Source: JAAYEA01 sp012689325
GTDB taxonomy: Bacteria > Chloroflexota > Anaerolineae > JAAYEA01
NCBI GenBank assembly: GCA_036841525.1
Contig: DAITVZ010000003.1
Span: forward strand, 1 to 64,000
Reading direction: 5' to 3'
DNA length: 64,000 nt
Below are positions 52,397 to 60,665 of the stretch, in pieces. Made by a program: the position numbers and the translations under genes. Each line of letters starts with the position of its first letter. The stretch's first letter is position 1. Below the pieces are notes generated by a model that had not been told where the DNA came from, did no database searches, and saw only the letters and a program-made list of their open reading frames with translations.

Positions 52397-53410
52397 ATGG
52401 CGGAGACCTGCGAGATCGACCGTTGCGTTCTGGAGGGTGTGGACCACTATCGGGTGGTGGAGCCCATGTTCGAGGGCATCCGGGTGGTCCTGGATTACCG
52501 CGAGGAGCCTTACTCGCCAGCGTACATCCAGGGCATCTCTGGCGCAGCCTTTCGCCTTGCGGGCATCTGCCCCTGCGCCCCCACCTGCGGCTGCGCCATG
52601 GAGCCGCGAGACCTGATCAGCCTGCTGGGCTACGAGTTCCAGTACCTGCCCCTGAGCGGCGAGGGCCGCGATCCGCAGCAAGAGATCCACAATGTGATCG
52701 ATCGCGTTCGCGACAGCATCCGCGCGGGGCACCCGGCGCTGGTCTGGCACGCCTTCACCAACGCCGAATGGGATGTGGTCTGCGGCTATGACGACGTGAC
52801 GGGGCTCTTCTACGGGCGCGGCTCTTACACCGGTTGGGAGGCGTATGCCAGCGCCGCCCAGACCCGCCCAGCCACCTCTGGCGTCATCGCCCCCGAGCTC
52901 GGCGCCATCTTGATCGGCGAGCGCGACGCCGCCTACGAGCCGCGCGAAGCCGAGATCGCCGCCCTGCGCGAAGCGGTTCGCCACGCCCATGACCGGCGCA
53001 ACGTGGACCGCTGCGGCGGCAGCGACTGGGTCATGCTGTACGGCCTGGCCTGCTACGACCGCTGGGTGCGCGAGTTCGCCGCCGACCCGCCCAAGCTGCC
53101 CACCATGGGCGACCGCTACTGCTTCAACGTGTTCCGCAGCACGCATCGGGCCGGCGCAGCCTTTTTGCGCGAGATCGCCCCGCGCTACCCCGAAGGGCAG
53201 GTGGCGTTGCTGCACGCCGCGACGCACCTTTCTGGCGAAGCCGATGCCCTTGACGAGGCCGCCGACGTCCTCTTCCCGGGATGCCAGTTCCCCAAGGAGG
53301 CCAGCCACGCGACGAGCGCGCAGGCCGCCGCGTTGCTCTCCAACGCCCGAGAGCGCTATGCCCGCGCCGTCGCCGAGATCGAGATCGCCCTGCGAGGCAT
53401 GGGGGCGTAG
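52397..53410 (+). CDS. Hypothetical protein, possibly papain-like/C39- or BtrH-like fold
   Basis: 337 residues starting MAETCEIDRC, 10 bases after GGAGG. The N-terminal half shows GISGAAFRLAGICPCAPTCG, a Cys-rich block with a possible nucleophile, and then ALVWHAFTNAEWDVVCGYDD, where a His/Asp pair follows in the order seen in C39- and BtrH-type folds. The C-terminal half is helical. This is only a pattern resemblance. No neighbour hints at a pathway. It has its own strong promoter. Confidence 0.7.
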   Translation: MAETCEIDRCVLEGVDHYRVVEPMFEGIRVVLDYREEPYSPAYIQGISGAAFRLAGICPCAPTCGCAMEPRDLISLLGYEFQYLPLSGEGRDPQQEIHNVIDRVRDSIRAGHPALVWHAFTNAEWDVVCGYDDVTGLFYGRGSYTGWEAYASAAQTRPATSGVIAPELGAILIGERDAAYEPREAEIAALREAVRHAHDRRNVDRCGGSDWVMLYGLACYDRWVREFAADPPKLPTMGDRYCFNVFRSTHRAGAAFLREIAPRYPEGQVALLHAATHLSGEADALDEAADVLFPGCQFPKEASHATSAQAAALLSNARERYARAVAEIEIALRGMGA

Positions 53411-53553
53411 GCGACCGGTCGCCGAGCGCCGCGATGGGCGCGCCTGGTCTGCAACCCCAGGGCGGCGATCTTCGTAGAGAGAGCGGCCTCGGCGGCTGTG
53501 AGCTGCGAACGGCGGCTGCCCGCCGGGCCGGACCTATCCCCGGAGGAGTTGTC

Positions 53554-54078
53554 ATGAAAGAGCTGGGCAAGCATGTATTGGTCACCTACGGCACGTGGGC
53601 AGGCTCGACTCGTGAGGTCGCTCAGGCCATCGGCGAGGCGCTGCGCGAGACGGGCGCCACCGTGGATATCCTCGCCGCCAAGCAGGCCAAGGAGGTCGCC
53701 CTCTATGACGCCGTGGTGGTCGGGACGCCGGTCCACGCCACCAAGGTGCACCCTGCCGCGCAGCGGTTCCTGCGGGCCAACGCCGCGGCGCTGAGCAGCA
53801 AGCCAGTGGCCTACTTTGTCTCCTGCATGACCATGAACGACGACACCGACACGGCCCGCCAGGCGGCGCAGGGCTATATCGCCATGCTGGGCAGCGCGGC
53901 GCCCAACCTCAAGCCGGCCAGCGTGGGGCTCTTTGGCGGCTCGCTTAGTTGCGAGCGCCAGGCCCCCTTCCCCTGGAACCTGATGGCCAAGATGATGAAA
54001 AGCATGGAAGGCGACCACCGCGATTGGGAAGCCATCCGCGCCTGGGCCAAGGCCCTCCCCGCCGCGTTCTGGGGCTAA
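53554..54078 (+). CDS. Flavodoxin-domain protein
   Basis: The 174-residue protein starts MKELGKHVLV behind GGAGGAG. The FMN phosphate loop is TYGTWAGSTREVA, VVVGTPVHATKV is the second loop, and VSCMTMND the third. Size and motifs resemble HemG-type flavodoxins (protoporphyrinogen oxidase) or other menaquinone-linked flavodoxins. No heme genes adjoin except the distant URO-D-like gene at 60666. The role is electron transfer. Confidence 0.85.
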   Translation: MKELGKHVLVTYGTWAGSTREVAQAIGEALRETGATVDILAAKQAKEVALYDAVVVGTPVHATKVHPAAQRFLRANAAALSSKPVAYFVSCMTMNDDTDTARQAAQGYIAMLGSAAPNLKPASVGLFGGSLSCERQAPFPWNLMAKMMKSMEGDHRDWEAIRAWAKALPAAFWG

Positions 54079-54092
54079 CCCGGCGACTACCG

Positions 54093-54127
54093 AAAAAAAA
54101 TGAGGCGATGGCATGAGCCATCGCCTC
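54093..54127 (-). terminator. Rho-independent terminator of the 54164-54916 gene
   Basis: GAGGCGATGGC and GCCATCGCCTC form an exact 11-base stem around ATGA. On the minus strand it is followed by eight T (A run 54093-54100). It also lies just after the flavodoxin stop and may act on both transcripts. Confidence 0.9.
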
Positions 54128-54163
54128 CTCTGTCGTGGTACCCGTCCAACTCGCGGTCTTGGC

Positions 54164-54916
54164 CTACTTGCCCATCTTGTGCAGGTTCTCGACGCACTTG
54201 GCCACCGCATTCAGCGGCGAGACGCCCGGCACCTCGTACTCGACGATGTACCACTTGGTCTTGCCGATGGTCTCGCAGAGCGAAAAGACCTTGGCCCAGT
54301 CCTCATCGCCATCGCCCACATAGGCCGCCGGGTTCGTGGCCGAGTACTCTTTCAGGTGCACGGTGATCGCCCGTCCGGGATACTTGGCCAGGAACTCGCT
54401 CGGATCGGCGCCGCCCTCGCGCGCGTTGCCCGTGTCGAGCTGCATCACCACGTCCTTGGTCGTGCCGCCGAAAAAGGTGTCCCACGGCAACTCGCCATCC
54501 ATCGGCTTGAACTCGATATTGTGGTTATGGTATCCGGCCAGCATCCCCTGGGGCCGCAGCCGCGCCGCGATGTCGTTGAAAATCCGCGCCGTCCCCTGCC
54601 AGGCCGCGCGCGAGTTCCGTCGCTCCTCCGCCAGTCCGGGCACGATCAGGTACTTGTTCCCCAGCGCCTTGTTGAACGCCACCGTCTTGGGCAGCTCATC
54701 GCCCAGCAGGGTGTCCAGGCGGATGTGCGTGCCACAGCACCGCAAGCCCAGATCATCCAGCAGCTTGCGCAGCTCCTCGGCGCTGTGCCCATAGTATCCG
54801 GCGAACTCGACGCCGTCGTAGCCCATGCGGGCCACCTCGGCCAGGGTGCCGGGCAAATCCTTTTCGCATTCGTGGCGGATCGAGTACAACTGCAGGCCGA
54901 TGGGAATCTTGGACAT
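54164..54916 (-). CDS. TIM-barrel sugar phosphate isomerase/epimerase
   Basis: The 250-residue protein starts MSKIPIGLQL behind AGGAGG. The AP-endonuclease-2 barrel has MGYDGVEFAGYYG, GYHNHNIEFKP (His-Asn/Glu), MQLDTGNAR (Asp), ITVHLKEY (His) and IVEYEVPG (Glu). The layout is that of inosose dehydratases, IolE-like and xylose-isomerase-like epimerases. It has its own strong promoter and terminator. Exact substrate unknown. Confidence 0.9.
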   Translation of the reverse strand: MSKIPIGLQLYSIRHECEKDLPGTLAEVARMGYDGVEFAGYYGHSAEELRKLLDDLGLRCCGTHIRLDTLLGDELPKTVAFNKALGNKYLIVPGLAEERRNSRAAWQGTARIFNDIAARLRPQGMLAGYHNHNIEFKPMDGELPWDTFFGGTTKDVVMQLDTGNAREGGADPSEFLAKYPGRAITVHLKEYSATNPAAYVGDGDEDWAKVFSLCETIGKTKWYIVEYEVPGVSPLNAVAKCVENLHKMGK

Positions 54917-54971
54917 TTGGTTCCTCCTGGCTACAATATAAGGACCTTGCCGCGAGACGCGGCGCATCTGC

Positions 54972-55000
54972 ACTATAGCGCGGTACCCGACTCCTGTCAA
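54972..55000 (-). promoter_or_regulatory. Strong promoter of the isomerase gene
   Basis: On the minus strand: perfect TTGACA (55000-54995), 17-base spacer, TATAGT (54977-54972), 56 bases before the start codon. Confidence 0.8.
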
Positions 55001-55019
55001 AGAGCAAAGGAGGCTCCGC

Positions 55020-56381
55020 ATGGCCCATCGCATCGTCCTGATCGGCGCGGGAAGCGCCCAGTTTGGCTCCGGGACGCTCACCGACATCTTTTTGAGCGAC
55101 GTGCTCAAGGGCAGCCACATCGTCCTGCACGACATCAACCCCACCTCCCTGGCCAAGATGCTGGAGGTCGGCCAGGCCTACATCCAGGAGAAGGCGCTCC
55201 CCTTCACCCTCTCGGCCACCACCGACCGCCGTGAGGCGCTCCAGGGCGCCGATTTCTGCATCATCTCTATCGAGGTGGGCAACCGCTTCGAGCTCTGGGA
55301 GCAGGACTGGAACGTGGCCCTGCAATACGGCATCCGCCAGGTCTATGGCGAGAACGGCGGGCCCGGCGGGCTCTTTCACTCGCTGCGCATCATCCCGCCG
55401 ATCCTGGAGATTTGCGGCGACATCATGGCCATCTGCCCCGAGGCGCATGTCTTTAGCTTTTCCAACCCCATGAGCCGTATCTGCACCACGGTGAAGCGCA
55501 AGTATCCCGACCTGCGCTTCGTCGGGCTCTGCCACGAGATCGCCTCGCTGCCCGCCCACCTGCCCAAGATCCTTGGCCTGCCCTTCGACCAGTTGCTGGT
55601 GCGCGCCGCGGGGCTGAACCACTTTAGCTTTATGCTCGAGTGCCGCCGCCGCGATACGGGCGATGATCTCTACCCCGTCGTGCGCGAGAAGGCGCCCGCC
55701 TACTTTGCCCGCGTCCCGACCCTGGCCCGCATGGTCCAGCGTTTTCGCCAGGAGGGTCGGGCGGAGGAACTGGAGCGCCTGGCCCTGCGCCTGGGCACCG
55801 AGCCGCTCGTCGCGGATGAGTGGCACGAACGCGGCCTCTTTCGCACCATCCTGGACAAGTTTGGGTATCTCCCCATCACCTCCGATAGCCACACCGGCGA
55901 GTACATCCAGTGGGCCCACGAGGTCTCCGACCACGAGGGCATCCTGGCCTTCTACCAGCTCTACAAGGCCTGGTGCGGCGGCCACCATCCGCAGATCGGT
56001 GAGCGGGTGAGCGAGCGGGTCGTGCCCCTCATCGACGGAATCATCACCAACGCCGGCTTTGAGGAGATGGCTGTCAACCTTCTGAACGAAGGATACATCA
56101 CCAACCTCCCCTCCACCCAGGTGGTGGAGGTCCCCGCCATCGTGGATGGGACCGGCATCCACGGCCTCAAGCTGGGCGAGATGCCCAAGGGCCTGGCCGG
56201 GCTGCTGCTAAACCAGGTGGCGGTCCACGACCTCACCGCCGAGGCGGTGCTGACCGGCTCGCGCGCCGCCGCCCTGCAGGCGCTCCTAGTCGACCCCGTG
56301 GTGACGAGCGTCCGCGCCGCCGAGCAGACCCTGGACACCATGCTGACGCTGCAAGCGCGCTACCTGAGCTACATCAAATAG
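55020..56381 (+). CDS. GH4 family glycosidase (alpha-galactosidase MelA-like)
   Basis: The 453-residue enzyme has the NAD-binding start IVLIGAGSAQFGSG, then GENGGPGGLFHSLR, SFSNPMSRIC, the metal Cys in VGLCHEI and His in GLNHFSF. These are the signatures of GH4, which needs NAD+ and Mn2+ and works by oxidation at C3. Length and GENGGPGG fit alpha-galactosidase/alpha-galacturonidase members. It is intracellular. AAAGGAGG precedes the ATG. A small cupin gene follows 27 bases later. Confidence 0.92.
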   Translation: MAHRIVLIGAGSAQFGSGTLTDIFLSDVLKGSHIVLHDINPTSLAKMLEVGQAYIQEKALPFTLSATTDRREALQGADFCIISIEVGNRFELWEQDWNVALQYGIRQVYGENGGPGGLFHSLRIIPPILEICGDIMAICPEAHVFSFSNPMSRICTTVKRKYPDLRFVGLCHEIASLPAHLPKILGLPFDQLLVRAAGLNHFSFMLECRRRDTGDDLYPVVREKAPAYFARVPTLARMVQRFRQEGRAEELERLALRLGTEPLVADEWHERGLFRTILDKFGYLPITSDSHTGEYIQWAHEVSDHEGILAFYQLYKAWCGGHHPQIGERVSERVVPLIDGIITNAGFEEMAVNLLNEGYITNLPSTQVVEVPAIVDGTGIHGLKLGEMPKGLAGLLLNQVAVHDLTAEAVLTGSRAAALQALLVDPVVTSVRAAEQTLDTMLTLQARYLSYIK

Positions 56382-56408
56382 GGGCTTCGGCCCGGAGAGG
56401 ATCACACC

Positions 56409-56741
56409 ATGAGCAACGTTGTCAACATCAAGGACGTGAGACCGATGGAGCGCCCCAACATGCGCATGTTCTGGCTGCTGGGGAAGCAGACCGGCTGCAC
56501 CAGCGGCTGCAGCATGGCCGTGGGGTATTACGGCATGGACGAGTTCCCGCCGGTTGGCGTGCACGATGACCAGGAGGGCTTTTTCGTGCTGGAGGGAAGC
56601 GGCTACGCCCAAATCGGCGACGAGGTCATCCGCCTGGAGCCAGGCGTCGCTTTCCTGGTCAAGCCCGGGGAGGCCCACGCCATCAAGCGTGACGCCAGCT
56701 GCGAGCACATCAAGGCGCTCCTCTTTCACGCCGCGCCCTAG
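56409..56741 (+). CDS. Cupin-domain protein
   Basis: The 110-residue single cupin has PVGVHDDQEGFFVLEGSG (metal-binding first motif with His and Glu) and PGEAHAIKRD (second motif His). GGAGAGG precedes the ATG. Such small cupins are often sugar epimerases or binders. Downstream of a GH4 gene it may isomerise the released sugar. Confidence 0.87.
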   Translation: MSNVVNIKDVRPMERPNMRMFWLLGKQTGCTSGCSMAVGYYGMDEFPPVGVHDDQEGFFVLEGSGYAQIGDEVIRLEPGVAFLVKPGEAHAIKRDASCEHIKALLFHAAP

Positions 56742-56748
56742 CCCACCA

Positions 56749-56778
56749 AGGGCAGGGCGCCGGGCGGCGCTCTGCCCT
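56749..56778. terminator. Hairpin terminator between cupin and ABC-2 permease genes
   Basis: AGGGCAG/CTGCCCT and GCGCC/GGCGC stack with one G-T pair between them and a GGGC loop, 8 bases after the cupin stop. It ends the 55020-56741 transcript and faces the convergent permease. Confidence 0.75.
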
Positions 56779-56799
56779 CCTCTCTGGGTCCACCGGGCC

Positions 56800-57522
56800 C
56801 TAGCTGGCGATCAGCTTGGCCCGCCGAAAGCGAGCCAGCGCCAGCGCAAAGGTGGCCACATCGACCACCGCCAGGACGCCGATCACCACCGGCAGCACCG
56901 GCTTCCCTTGCAGCACGTCCAACAGCTTGGCCAGCCGGTCGGACATCAGGAGGGCCGCCGCCTGCAGGGCCATCGCCGGCACCAGCAAGACGGCCATCAG
57001 CAGCACGGCCGCCTGCTGCACCGTGGCTGCGTGTAGCGAGATGATGATGCCCAGCCCGCCGACCAGGGTCGCCACCACCGTGGCGAGCGCCAAGCTCCCC
57101 CAGCCGGTGGTTGGCGCATACCACTGCACGCGCCCCTCCCAGGCCCGGATGTTCGCCACCACCAGGCTGACGCCCAGCATGGCCACGACGACGCCCAGGG
57201 CAAAAAGAACCGCGGTTAGCCATTTGCCCAGCAGGATGGCTCGGTCCGGCAGGCGAGTCGCCAGCAACGTCTCCAGGGTCTCCCGCTCGCGCTCTCCAGC
57301 AAAGGCGTCAGGAATCAACGTACCGGCGATGAGGAAGGCGATCACGGCCGAGATGAGCGTGACCAAAAAGCTGCTCAGCCACTCCCGCCCCAGGTTCCAG
57401 GGCACGACCACCGACATAAAGAGCGGCGAGAGCAGGACCATGAAGAACCGGGAGCGGCCGCCGCGCGCCTGGAACAGGGCGCGCCACTCGTGCCACATGA
57501 CCGTGAGGATGTCCTGCATCAT
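56800..57522 (-). CDS. ABC-2 type exporter permease
   Basis: The 240-residue protein has six membrane helices and the conserved ABC-2 segment TLIPDAFAGERERETLETLLATRL on a cytoplasmic loop. It overlaps the ATPase gene by ATGA, so both are made together. Likely export of a lipid, peptide or drug. It is separate from the sugar genes around it. Confidence 0.9.
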   Translation of the reverse strand: MMQDILTVMWHEWRALFQARGGRSRFFMVLLSPLFMSVVVPWNLGREWLSSFLVTLISAVIAFLIAGTLIPDAFAGERERETLETLLATRLPDRAILLGKWLTAVLFALGVVVAMLGVSLVVANIRAWEGRVQWYAPTTGWGSLALATVVATLVGGLGIIISLHAATVQQAAVLLMAVLLVPAMALQAAALLMSDRLAKLLDVLQGKPVLPVVIGVLAVVDVATFALALARFRRAKLIAS

Positions 57523-58454
57523 CGCTTCTCCTCCTCCATCAACGTCACAAAGACGTCCTCGAGGCTGGCTTGGCCGCGCCGAACCTCCTCCACCTGGGCG
57601 CCCGCGCCAACCAGGGCGTTGATCAGCGGCGCCGACTCGGCTCCCTCGCGCAGGTCGACCAGCAGCCGGCCGTTCGCCGCATGGGCCGCCGCCACCTCCG
57701 GCCGCTGCCTGAGCAGGCGCGCGAGCCCCTCATCTAGGCCGCGCCCCAGCACCTCCACGCGGAGGCCGCCAGCTCTCCTGCGTAGCTCGTCCGGATGGCC
57801 CACGGCCAGCAGCCTCCCGCCGCGAATGACGGCCACGCGGCTGCACAGCCTCTCCGCCTCTGCCATGTTGTGCGTCGTGAGAAAGACCGTGGCGCCCTCT
57901 CGGGCGGACAGCGCCGCCAGGTCCTCGCGCACCGCCGCGGCGGCCATCACGTCCAGCCCCGCCGTGGGCTCGTCCAAGAAGACCAACTGGGGCCGGTGGA
58001 GCATCGCCCGCGCCAGGGCCAGCTTTTGCCGCATGCCCTTGCTCCAGGTCTCCACGCGCTCGCGGCGGCGGTCCCAGAGCCCCAGGTGGGTCAGTAGCTG
58101 CTGGATCCGGGCCTGGCGCTCCGCCGCGCCGAGGCGATAGATGCGCCCCTGGTACTCGAGGTTATGCTCGGCGCTCATCTGCCCGTAAAGCCCGTCGCGC
58201 TCCAGCAGCGCCCCCGTGCGCGCGCGAATCTCTTGGGCCTGCCTGCGGGGGTCATAGCCCAGCACCTCGGCCTGGCCCTGCGTGGGCTCCAGCAAGCCCA
58301 GCAGCAAGCGGATGGTCGTGGTCTTGCCCGCGCCGTTTGGGCCCAGGAAGCCAAACACGATCCCCGCTGGCACCTCCAGCGACAACTGGGCCACGGCATT
58401 AACCGCGCCGAAGCTCTTGGACAGCTCCAGCATGCGAATGGCCACATCGCTCAT
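57519..58454 (-). CDS. ABC-2 type exporter ATPase
   Basis: 311 residues. Walker A LGPNGAGKTTTIR, the short signature WSKGMRQKLALARAM, Walker B LVFLDEPTAGLD and the H-loop TTHNM are intact. The last 85 residues are the helical DRA-type extension of drug-exporter ATPases. The signature is WSKGMRQ rather than LSGGQ, which is common in this CcmA/NatA/DrrA group. Confidence 0.92.
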   Translation of the reverse strand: MSDVAIRMLELSKSFGAVNAVAQLSLEVPAGIVFGFLGPNGAGKTTTIRLLLGLLEPTQGQAEVLGYDPRRQAQEIRARTGALLERDGLYGQMSAEHNLEYQGRIYRLGAAERQARIQQLLTHLGLWDRRRERVETWSKGMRQKLALARAMLHRPQLVFLDEPTAGLDVMAAAAVREDLAALSAREGATVFLTTHNMAEAERLCSRVAVIRGGRLLAVGHPDELRRRAGGLRVEVLGRGLDEGLARLLRQRPEVAAAHAANGRLLVDLREGAESAPLINALVGAGAQVEEVRRGQASLEDVFVTLMEEEKR

Positions 58455-58625
58455 CTACGCCCTCCTCTGCGCCAAACGGGACAGCCCTCACGTAGTATAC
58501 GGACAGCCCGCCCGCGGGGTTACGGTGTCCCTGCCGCCTTGCCAGCGTACCATTTGTGACGATAATGGTGCGGTACCGCGCTCGCGCGGGTGGCCAGGAC
58601 AGACGGGCGCTCGCCGGCGCCAGTT

Positions 58626-58656
58626 GACGTTCGACCGTGGACGTTCGACGTGCGAC
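58626..58656 (+). repeat. Short direct repeats upstream of the second GH4 gene
   Basis: GACGTTCGAC occurs at 58626-58635 and 58640-58649, and GACGTGCGAC overlaps at 58647-58656. They lie 43-73 bases before the GH4 start. They may be a regulator's operator. A TTGACG at 58624 overlaps the first copy. Confidence 0.45.
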
Positions 58657-58698
58657 CCAACCCGCCACTACCAGCAAACTCAACACAGGGGGATCAAC

Positions 58699-59994
58699 AT
58701 GCCAGCGATCAAATGCACCATCATCGGGGCCGGCTCGGCCTTTGCCTTCCACGTCACCTCCGACCTCATCCGCCGGAAAGAGCTGGCGGGGAGCACCATC
58801 GCCCTCGTGGACGTGGACCCCGCCGCCCTGGAGACCTCGACCCGCATCGTGCGGCGCATGGTCCGCGAGGCCGGCGCCCAGCTCCAGGTCGTCTCCACCA
58901 CCGACCGCCGCGAGGCGCTCCCAGGGAGCGATTTCGTGCTCAACTCGATCTCGGTGGGCGAGCCCTGGGCCCGCGAGCGCGACGTCGCCATCGGTGAAAA
59001 GTATGGCATCTACCAGCCCACCTCACAGACCATCGGGCCGGCGGGGTTCTGCCGCGGCCTGCGCGTCATCCCCCATGCCGCCGCCATCGCCAAGGACATC
59101 ACCGCGCTCTGCCCGCAAGCGACGGTGCTGGACCTGGCCAACCCGCTGGCGGCGGTCTGCCGGACCCTGACGCGCGACACGGGCCTGACGGTCATCGGCC
59201 TCTGCGAGCAGTGGGCCTTCACCATGCCGATCTTTGCCAAGGTCCTCGGCCTGCCGCGAGAAGAGCTCGATTGCGTCTCGGTGGGCACCAACCACCTCAC
59301 CTGGTCCCTGGGCCTCTACCACCAGGGCCGCGACGTCATGGCCGATTTCCTGGACCGGCTCTACAGCCCCGAGGGAGAGGCCGTCCGCCGCACCGTGCCG
59401 GTCGCTTGCGCCATCTATGAGACCTATGGCCTTTGGCCCACCGGCAGCGAGGCCCACATCGCCGAGTTCTACAACTATTTCCTCACCCCCGAGACCCACG
59501 GCGGCGCCGACTATGGGCTGACCATCCGCCACACCAGCGAGCAGGACTGGGCGGCGCGCCTGGCGCAGCGGCAGGGCTGGGCCGACGGCTCGCTGCCCAT
59601 CGAGAGCCTGCTCCAGCCCTCCGGCGAGAGCGCCGTGGAGATCATCGCCCAATTGCTGGGCATCGAGACGCCTGGGCTGCAGGTCGTCAACCTGCCGAAC
59701 CAGGGGCTCATCGACAACCTGCCCTGGGATACCTTCGTCGAGGTGCAAGGACACGTCAGCCCCGCCGGCGTCCGCGGGCTCAAGGTCGGCCCCCTGCCGG
59801 AGGCCATCGCCCAGACGCTGAGCATCCGCGCCACCCAGTACGACCTGATGGTGGAGGCCGCCCTCACCGGCAGCCGCCAGCTCGCGCTGCAAGGCCTGCT
59901 GCAGGACGCGCAGGTCGTCTCGCTGGACGTCGCGCAGCGCATCCTGGACGAGTCGCTGGCCGCCAACGCGCAGTGGCTGCCCGCTTTCCAATAA
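58699..59994 (+). CDS. GH4 family glycosidase (second copy)
   Basis: The 431-residue protein starts MPAIKCTIIG behind AGGGGGA. NAD motif IIGAGSAFAFHV, then QTIGPAGFCRGLR, LDLANPLAAVC, metal Cys in IGLCEQWA and His in VGTNHLTW. It is a different GH4 subgroup from 55020-56381: QTIGPAGFC replaces GENGGPGG. The substrate preference is therefore probably different, for example alpha-glucosidase or alpha-galacturonidase type. It heads a run with SGNH and URO-D-like genes. Confidence 0.9.
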   Translation: MPAIKCTIIGAGSAFAFHVTSDLIRRKELAGSTIALVDVDPAALETSTRIVRRMVREAGAQLQVVSTTDRREALPGSDFVLNSISVGEPWARERDVAIGEKYGIYQPTSQTIGPAGFCRGLRVIPHAAAIAKDITALCPQATVLDLANPLAAVCRTLTRDTGLTVIGLCEQWAFTMPIFAKVLGLPREELDCVSVGTNHLTWSLGLYHQGRDVMADFLDRLYSPEGEAVRRTVPVACAIYETYGLWPTGSEAHIAEFYNYFLTPETHGGADYGLTIRHTSEQDWAARLAQRQGWADGSLPIESLLQPSGESAVEIIAQLLGIETPGLQVVNLPNQGLIDNLPWDTFVEVQGHVSPAGVRGLKVGPLPEAIAQTLSIRATQYDLMVEAALTGSRQLALQGLLQDAQVVSLDVAQRILDESLAANAQWLPAFQ

Positions 59995-60033
59995 CCCGCC
60001 CCGCGCCATAGCCGGGGCCGACGGGAGGGACAC

Positions 60034-60657
60034 ATGAAGCGCATTCTCTGCTACGGCGACTCGAACACCTGGGGCTATGACCCCGCGACCGGCGAGCGCT
60101 TCCCGGCCCCGGTGCGCTGGACCGGGGTGCTCCAGCGCGAGCTGGGCGAGGAGTACCTGATCATCGAGGAAGGGCTCAACGGGCGCACCACCGTGTGGGA
60201 CGATCCCATCGAGGGGTACAAGAACGGCAAGAGCTACCTGATCCCTTGCCTGGCCTCGCACCGGCCGCTTGACCTGGTGATCATCATGCTGGGCACTAAC
60301 GACCTGAAGAAGCGCTTCTCCCTATCGGCTTATGATATCGCCAACGGCGCCGGGGTACTGGTGGACGTGGTGAACAAGAGCGCGGCCTGGCCCGGCGAGC
60401 GCACGCCGGCGGTGCTGCTGGTCGCCCCCCCGCCGGTGGTCGCGCTCAGCGGCTTTGCCGAGATGTTCGAGGGGGCCGAGGCCAAGTCGCGGGGTTTTTC
60501 GCCGCACTATCGCCGCGTGGCCGAGTTGTACGGGTGCCATTTCCTGGACGCCGGAGATACCGCCGTCTCCTCGCCGCTGGACGGGATCCATCTGGAGGCC
60601 GAAGGGCACGCCAAGCTCGGCCAGGCCCTCGCCATCGCCGTGCGCAGCATCTTGTAG
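60034..60657 (+). CDS. SGNH/GDSL hydrolase (arylesterase/acetylesterase-like)
   Basis: The 207-residue protein has all four SGNH blocks: LCYGDSNTWG (Ser), EGLNGRTT (Gly), MLGTNDLKKR (Asn) and DGIHLEAEGH (Asp-His). No signal peptide. It likely removes acetyl or acyl groups from sugars, matching the GH4 gene in front of it. The next gene follows after 8 bases. Confidence 0.92.
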   Translation: MKRILCYGDSNTWGYDPATGERFPAPVRWTGVLQRELGEEYLIIEEGLNGRTTVWDDPIEGYKNGKSYLIPCLASHRPLDLVIIMLGTNDLKKRFSLSAYDIANGAGVLVDVVNKSAAWPGERTPAVLLVAPPPVVALSGFAEMFEGAEAKSRGFSPHYRRVAELYGCHFLDAGDTAVSSPLDGIHLEAEGHAKLGQALAIAVRSIL

Positions 60658-60665
60658 GAGCCAAC

